IMG/VR virus record: IMGVR_UViG_3300020182_000147
Span: 1 to 27,950 of that record
Direction: 5' to 3' (one strand)
Length of the DNA: 27,950 nucleotides
Source of the DNA: a virus
Positions within the stretch are counted from its first letter, which is position 1; every line of letters begins with the position of its first letter. Below, piece after piece: positions 15,063 through 23,991 of the stretch. The notes below the pieces were generated by a model. The model did no database searches and was not told the origin of the DNA. It saw only the letters and a program-made list of their open reading frames with translations. The position numbers were made by a program, and so were the translations under genes.

Positions 15063-15086
15063 ACACTTATTACAGGAGATAAAAAG

Positions 15087-16244
15087 ATGGAAAATCTTTT
15101 TGAAGGTAACAACTGGGACACAACACGTGAAGCACTTCTAGAAGGTCTAGAAGGAACAAAGCGTGACGTTATGTCATCAGTTCTAGAAAATACAAAAGTT
15201 GCTCTTAACGAGTCAGCAACAGCAGGCGCAACACAGTCAGGTAACATTGCGACACTAAACAAAGTGATCCTACCAGTTATCCGTCGCGTTATGCCAACAG
15301 TTATTGCAAACGAAATCATCGGCGTTCAGCCAATGACAGGCCCAGTAGGTCAAATCCACACGCTACGTGTTCGTTATTCAGACACAGCAGCAGGCGTAAC
15401 AGCAGGCGCGGAAGCACTATCACCATTTGATATTGCAAAGAACTACTCAGGTGACGCAAACGGCGCACCAGCAGCAACAGCATCAATGGAAGGTACAGCG
15501 GGTAACCGTATGTCAATCCAAGTCCTAAAGCAGACAGTAGAAGCAAAAACACGCAAACTATCAGCACGTTGGACATTCGAAGCGGCACAAGACGCAAATG
15601 CAATGCACGGTCTAGACATCGAAGCAGAAATCATGGCAGCACTTGCTATGGAAATCACTGCTGAAATCGACCAAGAAGTTCTAGGTTCACTAGAAAATCT
15701 AGCGACACAAGGCGCATCATTTGACATGTCACAGACATTCACTGGTACACCAACATTCGTAGGTGACAAGCATGCAGTTCTAGCAACGCTAATCAACCAG
15801 CAGGCTAACCTAGTAGCACAGCGCACTCGTCGCGGTGCAGCAAACTGGGCAGTTGTTTCACCGTCAGCACTAACAGTGCTACAGTCAGCAACTACATCAG
15901 CATTTGCACGTACAACAGAAGGCACATTCGAAGCACCAACAAATACAAAATTCGTTGGTACTCTAAATGGCACAATGCGTATCTATGTAAACACATATGC
16001 AGCAGACGATGCACCAGTACTTCTAGGCTACAAAGGTCAAGGCGAAATCGATGCAGCAGCATTCTATTGCCCATATGTACCTCTAATGTCATCAGGCGTT
16101 GTTGTTGATCCAGCATCATTCGAGCCAGTAGTATCATTCATGACACGCTACGGTTACGTTGAGCTAACAAACACAGCATCATCACTAGGCAACGCAGCAG
16201 ATTATGTTTCAAAAATCGCTGTATCAAACCTAGCATTCGTATAA
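15087..16244 (+). CDS. 23: Major capsid protein precursor gp23
   Basis: The start (LNKVILPVIRRVMPTVIANEIIGVQPMTGPVGQIHTLR in pieces) is the hallmark of T4-like gp23, followed by LRVRYS and the helical KTRKLSARWTFEAAQDANAMHG-type segment with LDIEAEIMAALA. The C terminus carries YCPYVPLM and TRYGYVEL. The propeptide is short; a gp21-type cut could fall after LNE, near residue 42. At 385 residues it is much shorter than T4 gp23 (521), consistent with loss of the inserted domain. Codon use is distinct: leucine is almost always CTA, and TTA, common in other genes here, is absent. AGGAGAT precedes the ATG. A UUCG-capped terminator follows. Confidence 0.92.
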   Translation: MENLFEGNNWDTTREALLEGLEGTKRDVMSSVLENTKVALNESATAGATQSGNIATLNKVILPVIRRVMPTVIANEIIGVQPMTGPVGQIHTLRVRYSDTAAGVTAGAEALSPFDIAKNYSGDANGAPAATASMEGTAGNRMSIQVLKQTVEAKTRKLSARWTFEAAQDANAMHGLDIEAEIMAALAMEITAEIDQEVLGSLENLATQGASFDMSQTFTGTPTFVGDKHAVLATLINQQANLVAQRTRRGAANWAVVSPSALTVLQSATTSAFARTTEGTFEAPTNTKFVGTLNGTMRIYVNTYAADDAPVLLGYKGQGEIDAAAFYCPYVPLMSSGVVVDPASFEPVVSFMTRYGYVELTNTASSLGNAADYVSKIAVSNLAFV

Positions 16245-16272
16245 GTTTTACTTAAACGATTAAAATAATTAG

Positions 16273-16297
16273 ACCCGGGAGTTCGCTTCCGGGTTTT
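16273..16297 (+). terminator. Intrinsic terminator after gp23
   Basis: ACCCGGGAG pairs with CTTCCGGGT (one G-U pair) around a TTCG tetraloop, followed by TTTT. Confidence 0.9.
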
Positions 16298-16332
16298 GTT
16301 GTGGTTCGGATCCTATAATATATTCTATAACT

Positions 16333-16341
16333 GATAAATAC
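16333..16341 (+). promoter_or_regulatory. Late promoter box for the fibre gene
   Basis: GATAAATAC, 33 bases upstream of the fibre ATG at 16374 and just after the gp23 terminator. Confidence 0.7.
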
Positions 16342-16373
16342 AATTATATAAAACATTGTATTGGGAAGTAAAG

Positions 16374-19268
16374 ATGGCAGAACAAATTAAATTTGGTGAT
16401 AGACTGTTTTTGAGCGGCGAAAGAGTTATTGTACAAGAAGATGCACAAATCAATAGAGATTTAAAAGTTAATAGAGATGTAGTAATTCAAGGTAACCTAG
16501 ATGTTAACGGAACAGTAACTACGATTGACACAACTGACTTATTCATAGCAGACCCTATTGTGGGTATGAATTATGACCATACTGGTGTCCCAACAGAAGA
16601 TGTGGGATTTGAAATATTTCGAGGCAATGGAGATAATGTATTTTATGTTTGGGATGAAACATTAGATAGTTGGAGTACCCGAGGTACTGATTTAGTTGTC
16701 CGAAATTTTCATGCAACTGGTGATACTCTTATCAATGGCACATTACATGTTGATGGGCAATCTACATTATCAAGTGTTAATGTTGAAGATTTAACAAATA
16801 ATAGAATTGTTATAGTGGGCACAAATGGTGAATTAGAAGATGATGCCAATTTTACATTTGACGCAACAACATTTAATATAGGACAAGGCAACTTTACTGT
16901 TGATGTCGATTCTGCTGATACGCATATAATTGGTACATTAGATGTTGATAGTCAGAGCACATTTGCAAGTGCTAATGTAGAAGATTTAACAAATAATAGA
17001 ATTACGATAGCAGGTATTGATGGCGAATTAGAAGACGATGCCAACTTTACTATGGATGGTATAACATTTGATATAGGCCAAGGTAACTTTACAGTTGATG
17101 TCGCAGCAGGAGACATGTATACGTCTGGTAACTTTAATGTCGATGGACAAACAACTATGGTAAGTGCTAATGTTAAAGATTTAACAAATAATAGAATTAT
17201 TATAGCAGGTATCGATGGCGAATTAGAAGACGATGCCAACTTTACTATGGATGGATCAGCATTCGATATAGGTCAAGGCAACTTCACAGTTGATGTATCA
17301 ACTGGGAATACACAGATAAAAGGAACATTAGATGTAGATGACCAGTCAACATTAGCAAGCGTCAATGTTGAAGATTTAACAGATAATAGAATTACTATAG
17401 CAGGTATTTCTGGAGAGTTAGAAGACGATGCTAATTTTACTATGGACGGCGTCACATTCGATATAGGTCAAGGCAACTTCACAGTTGATGTATCAACTGG
17501 AGATACACAGATAAAAGGAACATTGAATGTTGACAGCCAATCCACATTAGCAAGTGTTAATGTTGAAGATTTAACAAATAATAGAATTGTTATAGTAGGT
17601 ATTGCCGGCGAATTAGAAGACGATGCCAACTTTACTATGGATGGATCAGCATTTGATATAGGTCAAGGCAACTTCACAGTTGATGTATCAACTGGGGATA
17701 CACAGATAAAAGGAACATTGAATGTTGACAGCCAATCCACATTAGCAAGTGTTAATGTTGAAGATTTAACAAATAATAGAATTGTTATAGTAGGTGCAAC
17801 TGGTGAATTAGAAGATGATGCTAATTTTACATTTGATGGATCAGCATTTGATATAGGTCAAGGCAACTTTAATGTTGAAGTTACTTCCGGCGTTACCTCG
17901 ATAGCAGGATATACTGATTTCGAAAATACCTCAGCAATAAAACTTCCAGTGGGAACCACTGTACAACGTCCTGGTGAGTCAGGAAGTAACGTGACAGTAA
18001 CGGCAGGGCAAATAAGATTTAATGAATCCGATACAATATTTGAAGGTTATGATGGAATAGCATGGGGATCACTTGGAGGAGTTAAAGATGTAGATCAAGA
18101 TACATATATTACTCCAGAAACTGCACCTGGTGCCGACAACGATGAGTTAGATTTTTATACTACCGGCACACACCGTATGCAATTGGGTTCAACTGGCGAC
18201 TTTAAATACGGCGCTGGATTAAATAAATTAACGGTTGATTATTCTACTGGCAATACTAATATTGCAGGTGACGTAAATATTTCCGGCTCAACTGTTATAT
18301 CTGGTGATTTAACAGTTTCTGGAACTACTACCACTATTAACACAGAGGAAATTCTACTTGCTGATAATATTATTACATTGAATAGTAATTATACTGGTTC
18401 CACGCCAACTGAAAATGCAGGAATTGAAGTTAATAGAGGTTCGTTGTTCAATTCACAGATTAGATGGAATGAAACTACGGATATATGGGAATTCACAAAC
18501 GATGGCAATGTTTATAGACCAATACCACATACAACAGATGATTTAAATGAAGGTACCAATAATCTTTATTTCACAACTGCACGTGCTAGACAATCTATTG
18601 CGATAGGAACGGACAGTGACGAACTGTCATATGATAATACTACTGGGCTACTAACGTTTAACAGAAAAACGGTGATATTATCAGATAATGCTCCCACTGT
18701 AAATGTACGCGACGGTGATATTTGGTATGATACGTTAACAGAAGATAGAGCATATGTATATTCCACAACTATTGGAGCATGGATAGATTTATCTCCTGTA
18801 GCACCTTCGATGGATCTACAAATGGTAACTGATGTAGGTTCAGTAACAACAAATTCAATGTCTATTGGTGGCGATTTAGGTGTAGGTATAGAAACGCCTG
18901 CAAAGAAGTTGCATGTTGATGGTGAAATTGCTGCAACAGGTGATATAACTGCATTCTATTCTGATGAAAGATTAAAAGATTTTGAAGGTAAAATAGATAA
19001 TGCATTAGACAAAATAGATAAAATTAATGGATATTACTATAAAGGAAATGATGTAGCGGCTGAATTTGGATATAACACAGATGAAAGACAAGTAGGTGTT
19101 AGTGCACAGGAAGTAGAAGAAATCCTACCAGAAGTGGTTAAAACTGCTCCGATTAGTTTAGATGGTGAAACTGACTATAAAACAGTACAATATGAAAAAC
19201 TAGTTCCATTATTAATAGAGGCTATCAAAGAGTTAAAAGATGAAGTGGAAAAACTGAAAGGTAATTAA
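16374..19268 (+). CDS. Tail-fibre-like protein with six 65-residue repeats and S74 chaperone domain
   Basis: I chose the ATG at 16374 (MAEQIKFGD), with GGAAG five bases upstream; the frame is open from a TTG at 16356. Residues 1-121 form an attachment-like module with the phrase TTIDTTDLFIADPIVGMN. Residues 122-511 are six exact-length 65-residue repeats built around NVEDLTNNRI, GELEDDANFT and FDIGQGNFTVDV, probably beta-helical. Near residues 641-690 a copy of the N-terminal module recurs (TTTINTEEILLADNIITLN). The C terminus, from SDERLKDF (about residue 863), is an S74 intramolecular chaperone, which trimerises fibres and then cuts itself off before the conserved serine; a short coiled coil ends the chain. 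It would bind the host surface. The adhesin gene starts 2 bases after its stop. Confidence 0.85.
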   Translation: MAEQIKFGDRLFLSGERVIVQEDAQINRDLKVNRDVVIQGNLDVNGTVTTIDTTDLFIADPIVGMNYDHTGVPTEDVGFEIFRGNGDNVFYVWDETLDSWSTRGTDLVVRNFHATGDTLINGTLHVDGQSTLSSVNVEDLTNNRIVIVGTNGELEDDANFTFDATTFNIGQGNFTVDVDSADTHIIGTLDVDSQSTFASANVEDLTNNRITIAGIDGELEDDANFTMDGITFDIGQGNFTVDVAAGDMYTSGNFNVDGQTTMVSANVKDLTNNRIIIAGIDGELEDDANFTMDGSAFDIGQGNFTVDVSTGNTQIKGTLDVDDQSTLASVNVEDLTDNRITIAGISGELEDDANFTMDGVTFDIGQGNFTVDVSTGDTQIKGTLNVDSQSTLASVNVEDLTNNRIVIVGIAGELEDDANFTMDGSAFDIGQGNFTVDVSTGDTQIKGTLNVDSQSTLASVNVEDLTNNRIVIVGATGELEDDANFTFDGSAFDIGQGNFNVEVTSGVTSIAGYTDFENTSAIKLPVGTTVQRPGESGSNVTVTAGQIRFNESDTIFEGYDGIAWGSLGGVKDVDQDTYITPETAPGADNDELDFYTTGTHRMQLGSTGDFKYGAGLNKLTVDYSTGNTNIAGDVNISGSTVISGDLTVSGTTTTINTEEILLADNIITLNSNYTGSTPTENAGIEVNRGSLFNSQIRWNETTDIWEFTNDGNVYRPIPHTTDDLNEGTNNLYFTTARARQSIAIGTDSDELSYDNTTGLLTFNRKTVILSDNAPTVNVRDGDIWYDTLTEDRAYVYSTTIGAWIDLSPVAPSMDLQMVTDVGSVTTNSMSIGGDLGVGIETPAKKLHVDGEIAATGDITAFYSDERLKDFEGKIDNALDKIDKINGYYYKGNDVAAEFGYNTDERQVGVSAQEVEEILPEVVKTAPISLDGETDYKTVQYEKLVPLLIEAIKELKDEVEKLKGN
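16737..17906 (+). repeat. Six tandem 195-bp repeats inside the fibre gene
   Basis: Units start at 16737, 16932, 17127, 17322, 17517 and 17712, each exactly 195 bp. Bases 17460-17600 and 17655-17795 differ at one position by eye, pointing to recent duplication, while units 1-3 have diverged. Confidence 0.95.
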
Positions 19269-19270
19269 TT

Positions 19271-21322
19271 ATGCCAATACAGAATAGTGGAAAAATTTCA
19301 GTAGCAGATATTGTAGCAGAATTTAGTAGTCGATTGCCAGCTGATATTGCGGATTTGAATAACGTAACTTTAACTGATTTAATAAATGTTATGGGAGACA
19401 TGATAGGCAAGTCTGCAGGTGATCCAATAGCACTATCAAATTTTTACGGACTTTCAAATTACAGAATATTATTAGCAGATAACACATTTGAAGTAATAAC
19501 GACATATTCTACGATTATACCAGTTGCCTCTATTTTAGCAGGAAGCGTAGATGAATGGAGTGGAAACCTTGATGCATTGACATTGATATCAGTGCAGTCT
19601 CCTATTAACGGAACAGTTGTATTGAATGGATCTAATGTAGAATTCACATCTACCAGCGGAACATTAGGTAGCAATGCTGCCAGTTTTTCATATACTGTTC
19701 GTAATAGTTCTAATATAAACGAGACTGGAACAGTTAGTATGACAGTTCTTGCAATACCTCCAATCATTGCAATACCTGATACGTTAAGTGTGCGCCAAGG
19801 TGAAACATTACTAACATCAGCATCTAATTTATCTAATAATGATATCGATGGACAGGGACGTACATTAACTGTTACTGCAGTTAGTAATCCAGTTGGCGGT
19901 ACAGTATCACTATCTTCAGGAACAATAGAATTTAATTCCACTGGACTGTCAGGTCAGCCTGCTAGTTTTGATTATATTGTGACTAATGGAACAGAAACAG
20001 CAAATGGAAAAGCATATATAAATATTACTCCACTTCCTGAAAAGCCATCTTTAATGTTTTGGGATGCCGACGAAGCATTAGCAGCAACCCAAGTTATAAG
20101 TCCCCCTTCACAAGCAGATGTTTTCAATTCATGGGACAGATTTGACGGATCTGGATATTATCCAGGTGGAACACCACCGGGCGGGCAAGCAGCAGATTGG
20201 ACATTACAACAGAATCCAACAAGAATTGTTCAGCCTACAAATACTTCGTACGGCGGCGGATTTGTATCTCCTGAAAAATATAATGATTATGTATTTTCCG
20301 CAAATGTCAGATCAGATGCAGCCGGTGATAATGATACCATTGGTTTGATTGCAGCATTTACCAGAGAAGGTTCAATAAATAAAACATTAGTCGCTGCAAG
20401 AACTAAAGGCGGACAGAACCCTAGTAATCATTGGGGGGTTTTCTATACTGAAAATGGACCATGGGATCCAACCTGGATGATAGCAGAAAGTAATATGACT
20501 GCCGGTTCAACTTCCGGCTCATGGTCTCCAGACTATACTAGAATTAAAGTAATTAGACAGGGTAATATTATTACATTTTATACCACAAATTGGAACGATG
20601 TTGACAACTTTCAAATTTCTTCTGAAATAGTTGTAGATTTATCAAGTGATCCTAGACTTGCATCATTTATGGGAGAATCTCCTTATGGTTATTATAGTCA
20701 CTCACAGGGAGGTTCAACATATTTTGATGTAGAATTTAATGGCGGTCTAGACGGAGAAACTATTTTAGATGCAGAAACTCCTTCAGTATATTTATGGAAT
20801 GGGGCAGGCTGGGATTTATCCACTGGTCCAGATGCGGTAACTATACAAGATGCCATTGGATATATAAGAAAAGTTGATAATCCTGAAAACGGTGGTAGAT
20901 TTATCGTTAAAGAAACTACTGTACAGTATCTAGGATTACTTACTAACATGACAAACTTAGATAGTAGTAAAATTTTGAATGAAACACAAAATATAGTAAT
21001 CAATACATCTACAAGTTCAGTGGGCGCAGGTAATAATGTAAGAATTGTTGGATTATATCAAACTGGAATTGAAGAAACAAATTTAATGACTGGTAAACCT
21101 GAATTATTAACAGGTGGTACTTGGGACAGTGGTTCAAAAAATCATACACTATCAGACAATCAATATTTTACGAACAACAATATTGATATTAATACACTTC
21201 AACTTGTTGACGGCGTTGTTGTGTTTGATGATGGCGTTGTTGGTAAAATAACAAATATTACGACTGACACGATTACTTATGAACCATCTGATGATTTTAA
21301 ATTATGGGATGAAACTATATAA
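19271..21322 (+). CDS. Adhesin-like tail protein with Ig-like/cadherin-like and lectin-like domains
   Basis: The protein has 683 residues. The first 62 residues (MPIQNSGKISVADIV to DPIALSNFYGLS) form a small module often found at the start of phage tail proteins. Two beta-sandwich domains of cadherin or VCBS style follow: about residues 65-165, and 172-258 with DTLSVRQGETL, LSNNDIDGQG and FDYIVTNG. Residues about 260-495 look like a LamG/concanavalin-type sandwich, with WDRFDGSGYY, NDYVFSANVRSDAAGDND and WGVFYTENG. The remainder is unassigned. There is no S74 domain, so it may use the fibre protein for assembly. The ATG at 19271 lies 2 bases after the fibre stop. It probably decides host range or decorates the virion. 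Confidence 0.6.
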   Translation: MPIQNSGKISVADIVAEFSSRLPADIADLNNVTLTDLINVMGDMIGKSAGDPIALSNFYGLSNYRILLADNTFEVITTYSTIIPVASILAGSVDEWSGNLDALTLISVQSPINGTVVLNGSNVEFTSTSGTLGSNAASFSYTVRNSSNINETGTVSMTVLAIPPIIAIPDTLSVRQGETLLTSASNLSNNDIDGQGRTLTVTAVSNPVGGTVSLSSGTIEFNSTGLSGQPASFDYIVTNGTETANGKAYINITPLPEKPSLMFWDADEALAATQVISPPSQADVFNSWDRFDGSGYYPGGTPPGGQAADWTLQQNPTRIVQPTNTSYGGGFVSPEKYNDYVFSANVRSDAAGDNDTIGLIAAFTREGSINKTLVAARTKGGQNPSNHWGVFYTENGPWDPTWMIAESNMTAGSTSGSWSPDYTRIKVIRQGNIITFYTTNWNDVDNFQISSEIVVDLSSDPRLASFMGESPYGYYSHSQGGSTYFDVEFNGGLDGETILDAETPSVYLWNGAGWDLSTGPDAVTIQDAIGYIRKVDNPENGGRFIVKETTVQYLGLLTNMTNLDSSKILNETQNIVINTSTSSVGAGNNVRIVGLYQTGIEETNLMTGKPELLTGGTWDSGSKNHTLSDNQYFTNNNIDINTLQLVDGVVVFDDGVVGKITNITTDTITYEPSDDFKLWDETI

Positions 21323-21383
21323 CAATGACAAATCAAGATAAATAACAATAGAAATTCAGTATGCATGAGGATATCATAAACAA

Positions 21384-22088
21384 TTACTCATTGTTAAAAA
21401 ACTTTTTTAGTGTTGAACACAATGATATTTTTTTATTATCTTCGTTTTCTTTTACCCAGTCTGGAAACCGTTCAAACAGTTTTTTCCATTGTATTAATTG
21501 ACTGTGTGTGTCATATACTCGTATAGCATATTCTCCGCTATTTGCAATTGACGAGGATGTTGCTATTGCCTTGAGTTGTTCTTTACAAGTATATAAATCT
21601 TCTATATCTTTATCTACTGCTAGGATTATATCATTAAAATGTTCTATATCTGAAAACCGTTCTATTAAAAACCTATGGTGTTCTTTTTTAGATTTACCAT
21701 CATATAAAAACATTATTTCTTGTAAATCGTAGTATAGTGCTTTTATTGGATTTATGGTATCTCTGTAACGTTCTATAACCTCAGGGATAATGAAAGATTT
21801 ATCCAATGTACTTAAATTTTCTAATGCACTTATAGATAGCATATTTATTTTTTGTCGCTGTGATGTTATATTTTTTTTAAATGTAACTCTAATCCTTTTA
21901 ACAACAATATCAATGATATTTTTTTCATCTGGCGTCATATCTGATTTCAGAAACTCTATATGTCCAGGGGTTGAATTATTGATAGCCATACTTAATGAAT
22001 CAGATACCTTACCATTTTTAAGATATGATCTGCATTCTTTAAGAAATTTTTGCTTTTTAAAATCAATAATTTTCAAATATATTCTCAA
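21384..22088 (-). CDS. Orphan late protein of unknown function (234 aa)
   Basis: I do not recognise a family. The protein is helical and highly charged, with lysine-rich segments (FKKQKFLKECRSYLKNGK, VVKRIRVTFKKNITSQRQK), and has no membrane segment or clear catalytic motif. The longest frame starts at TTG 22088, directly after an in-frame stop; an internal ATG would remove 32 residues. The T4 late octamer TATAAATA lies on the minus strand at 22116-22109, about 20 bases upstream, so late expression is likely and supports the 5' start. It ends facing the adhesin gene. Base composition is more AT-rich than its neighbours, suggesting a recent or poorly selected accessory gene. Confidence 0.6.
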   Translation of the reverse strand: MRIYLKIIDFKKQKFLKECRSYLKNGKVSDSLSMAINNSTPGHIEFLKSDMTPDEKNIIDIVVKRIRVTFKKNITSQRQKINMLSISALENLSTLDKSFIIPEVIERYRDTINPIKALYYDLQEIMFLYDGKSKKEHHRFLIERFSDIEHFNDIILAVDKDIEDLYTCKEQLKAIATSSSIANSGEYAIRVYDTHSQLIQWKKLFERFPDWVKENEDNKKISLCSTLKKFFNNE

Positions 22089-22108
22089 CTAATTAGTTGT
22101 CTCATATA

Positions 22109-22116
22109 TATTTATA
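22109..22116 (-). promoter_or_regulatory. Consensus late promoter box for the orphan gene
   Basis: The minus strand reads TATAAATA, the T4 late octamer. It sits over the last codons of the Nudix gene, about 20 bases upstream of the TTG at 22088. Confidence 0.6.
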
Positions 22117-22543
22117 GAGAATTTATAATTGATTTAAGTATATTTAACTTTTTTTTCTTGAAAAGTGTTCTTTTTGCACCTGGGTGCATTGGTTTAGGAA
22201 AATAATTTGAATTTACCCAAGCGTATCCTCCACTTTCATCATTGATGATAGGAGTAAATTCGTTGTCTACTAAAACAACAAATGTATAATAACTAAATGT
22301 TTTATCTCTTGCATGGTATTGGTCTAATGGATATACCTTAGTAACATATTTTTCTACATCAATTCCAATTTCTTCTTCTAATTCTCTTAGTAGTCCCTGT
22401 GAAACATTCTCATTGTCTTCAATTTTGCCGCCCCAAAATGCCCAATTCCTTGCATACGAACTTTGTAGAGAACGATGTTGTAATAAAATTCTTTGTGTAT
22501 CTTTGGCTAAAATACAGGCACCTGCCGCTTTAAGCATCATCAT
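22112..22543 (-). CDS. Nudix hydrolase
   Basis: The protein has a perfect Nudix box, Gx5Ex7REUxEExGU, seen as GKIEDNE then REUxEExGU as RELEEEIGI. The family hydrolyses nucleoside diphosphates linked to another moiety, using a divalent metal held by the box glutamates. The length (about 143 residues) is a single-domain size. WAFWGGKIE just before the box and GGYAWVNSNYFP after it are common in sugar- or nucleotide-type members, but the substrate cannot be told. T4 has NudE, and many marine T4-like phages carry a Nudix gene. The ATG at 22543 lies inside the end of gp15 (14-base overlap), so translation is coupled to a structural gene. GTG at 22549 is an alternative start. Confidence 0.88.
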   Translation of the reverse strand: MMMLKAAGACILAKDTQRILLQHRSLQSSYARNWAFWGGKIEDNENVSQGLLRELEEEIGIDVEKYVTKVYPLDQYHARDKTFSYYTFVVLVDNEFTPIINDESGGYAWVNSNYFPKPMHPGAKRTLFKKKKLNILKSIINSL

Positions 22544-23927
22544 TTCCACTTAATAATTCTAATCTCCAGTAACCACCTTCATATAGCCCTTGAAATGTAT
22601 CTACCCATTCATTATCAATAAGTTTAAATTGTTGTGAAGTTGTTATATTTGTTACATAGTGTATATCAGATGTTTCACTTGAATCTAGACTAATAACCCA
22701 GTTACTTCCATTATATTCAATTATATCATTTATGGATATATCTATTCCCCATTGTGATAATGCTGCATCTGAATTTAGACACAGATAACGTTGTCCTACA
22801 GTAGCAAAAGGTAAGTTACCAAATCCCGGACGTGAAGTTGATGGATCAATTATTTTATCTATTGGGTTGATTGTGTTTCCTGGTAATGTATCTACATCAA
22901 TCTGTAATGATAAAATACTTGGATCATTTGTTGACGATAGAATTCCTATAATATCTTCATCAATATTTTCTAAAATTCCATGATACTTTAGTCGCATGCG
23001 TGATACACCATCGTGAAATAAACCATAATTAGAAATAACTTTTTCCCAACTATTATTATCGTCTTTATAGTTTCCATTCTCTAATAACTGCACTGTCACG
23101 TTACCGTTTTCATTTGTTACTTGTACTGCATTATTTCCCGGTGTTACTACCACACTAGTTTGCACCTGTAAATCAGCAAAGAATTCAAATGCATTTGGAT
23201 CATAGTCTAGTGTATCAATGTCATTGTATTCGTAAATATTATGGATGATATTTCTTATTACATTCTGTCTTGTAACAAGTGCAGGTGGATTAATCCAAAT
23301 TGGAATTTGAAAGAATAAGCTTGCAATATCAATTTGATCCTCAATGCCCGCTGGGATCGATCTACTGGTCCACTGGATGTCGGTAAGTTCAACTGTTGTA
23401 ATTGTTGTCCAATCAATAGGGTTATCATTTTGTTGTATTTCCAAGGCTGGATTAAATAAAACCAAGATTTGTTCTAGTAGTTGTAATTTTTGATCTGTAT
23501 TTGATGTCCAAATATCAACTTGCATATTTAACAAATACGGTACTGGCATCAATCTACCTACACTGTACCTATTCCCTTGCTCACTAGTGTAAGAACTGCT
23601 TATAGGATCCCATTGTCTTTCATTTACCTTAACAGTGTCACTAAAAAATGGCTCTTGTAATCGTTGTCTGTCAGGTTGCAAACTTTGGATATATGAAGAA
23701 ATAAATGGCGCAGAATTAACAATATTCTCACTATTACCTTTCATAATTGTTGCAGCCATTCTTGATACATCGCCGTAACGGCTCGGAACTTTTATATAGT
23801 AGTCGCTTGTGCCGTCATTTAACTTTTTACCAGTTTTAACATTAAAACCACTGAAGATACGAATAAACTGAAGTAAGTAACGTCTTACCTGTTCATCATA
23901 AAAGTGTAGTTGTCTTAAATCTGCCAT
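22530..23927 (-). CDS. 15: Tail sheath stabiliser / tail completion protein gp15-like
   Basis: The N-terminal 230 residues follow T4 gp15: YDEQVRRYLLQFIRIFSGF against FRRYATLMGDLFSNI, YIKVPSRYGDVSRM against FIRVPITYASKEHF, and MPVPYLLNMQVDIWTSNTDQKLQLLEQIL against SPIKMIYELSIFTRYEDDMFQIVEQIL (compared piecewise). This protein closes the tail end and joins the head. At 465 residues it is much longer than T4 gp15 (272); the extra C-terminal half contains a small beta-rich region with IDKIIDPSTSRPGFGNLP and VGQRYLCLNS-type sequence. It follows the gp14-like gene on the same strand, the T4 order. The ATG at 23927 (MADLRQLHFYDEQ) has only a weak ribosome site. Confidence 0.8.
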   Translation of the reverse strand: MADLRQLHFYDEQVRRYLLQFIRIFSGFNVKTGKKLNDGTSDYYIKVPSRYGDVSRMAATIMKGNSENIVNSAPFISSYIQSLQPDRQRLQEPFFSDTVKVNERQWDPISSSYTSEQGNRYSVGRLMPVPYLLNMQVDIWTSNTDQKLQLLEQILVLFNPALEIQQNDNPIDWTTITTVELTDIQWTSRSIPAGIEDQIDIASLFFQIPIWINPPALVTRQNVIRNIIHNIYEYNDIDTLDYDPNAFEFFADLQVQTSVVVTPGNNAVQVTNENGNVTVQLLENGNYKDDNNSWEKVISNYGLFHDGVSRMRLKYHGILENIDEDIIGILSSTNDPSILSLQIDVDTLPGNTINPIDKIIDPSTSRPGFGNLPFATVGQRYLCLNSDAALSQWGIDISINDIIEYNGSNWVISLDSSETSDIHYVTNITTSQQFKLIDNEWVDTFQGLYEGGYWRLELLSGNDDA

Positions 23928-23991
23928 TTTTGATCCAATCTATGTTATACTACTGGAGTGTCTGTAACTAATTTTAATAAAAATATTTTTC

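Noticed and set aside
14273-15319. Long minus-strand open frame opposite gp22/gp23
   Set aside because: Serine- and arginine-rich composition is the mirror of the gp22 coding pattern; it has no ribosome site and crosses into gp23.
21337-21345. GATAAATAA on the plus strand as a late promoter
   Set aside because: No plus-strand gene follows; downstream genes are all on the minus strand. An antisense transcript is possible but unsupported.
21379-21395. AACAAT/ATTGTT hairpin as a terminator between converging genes
   Set aside because: The stem is AT-rich, overlaps the orphan gene's stop codon, and lacks a clean T run in either direction.
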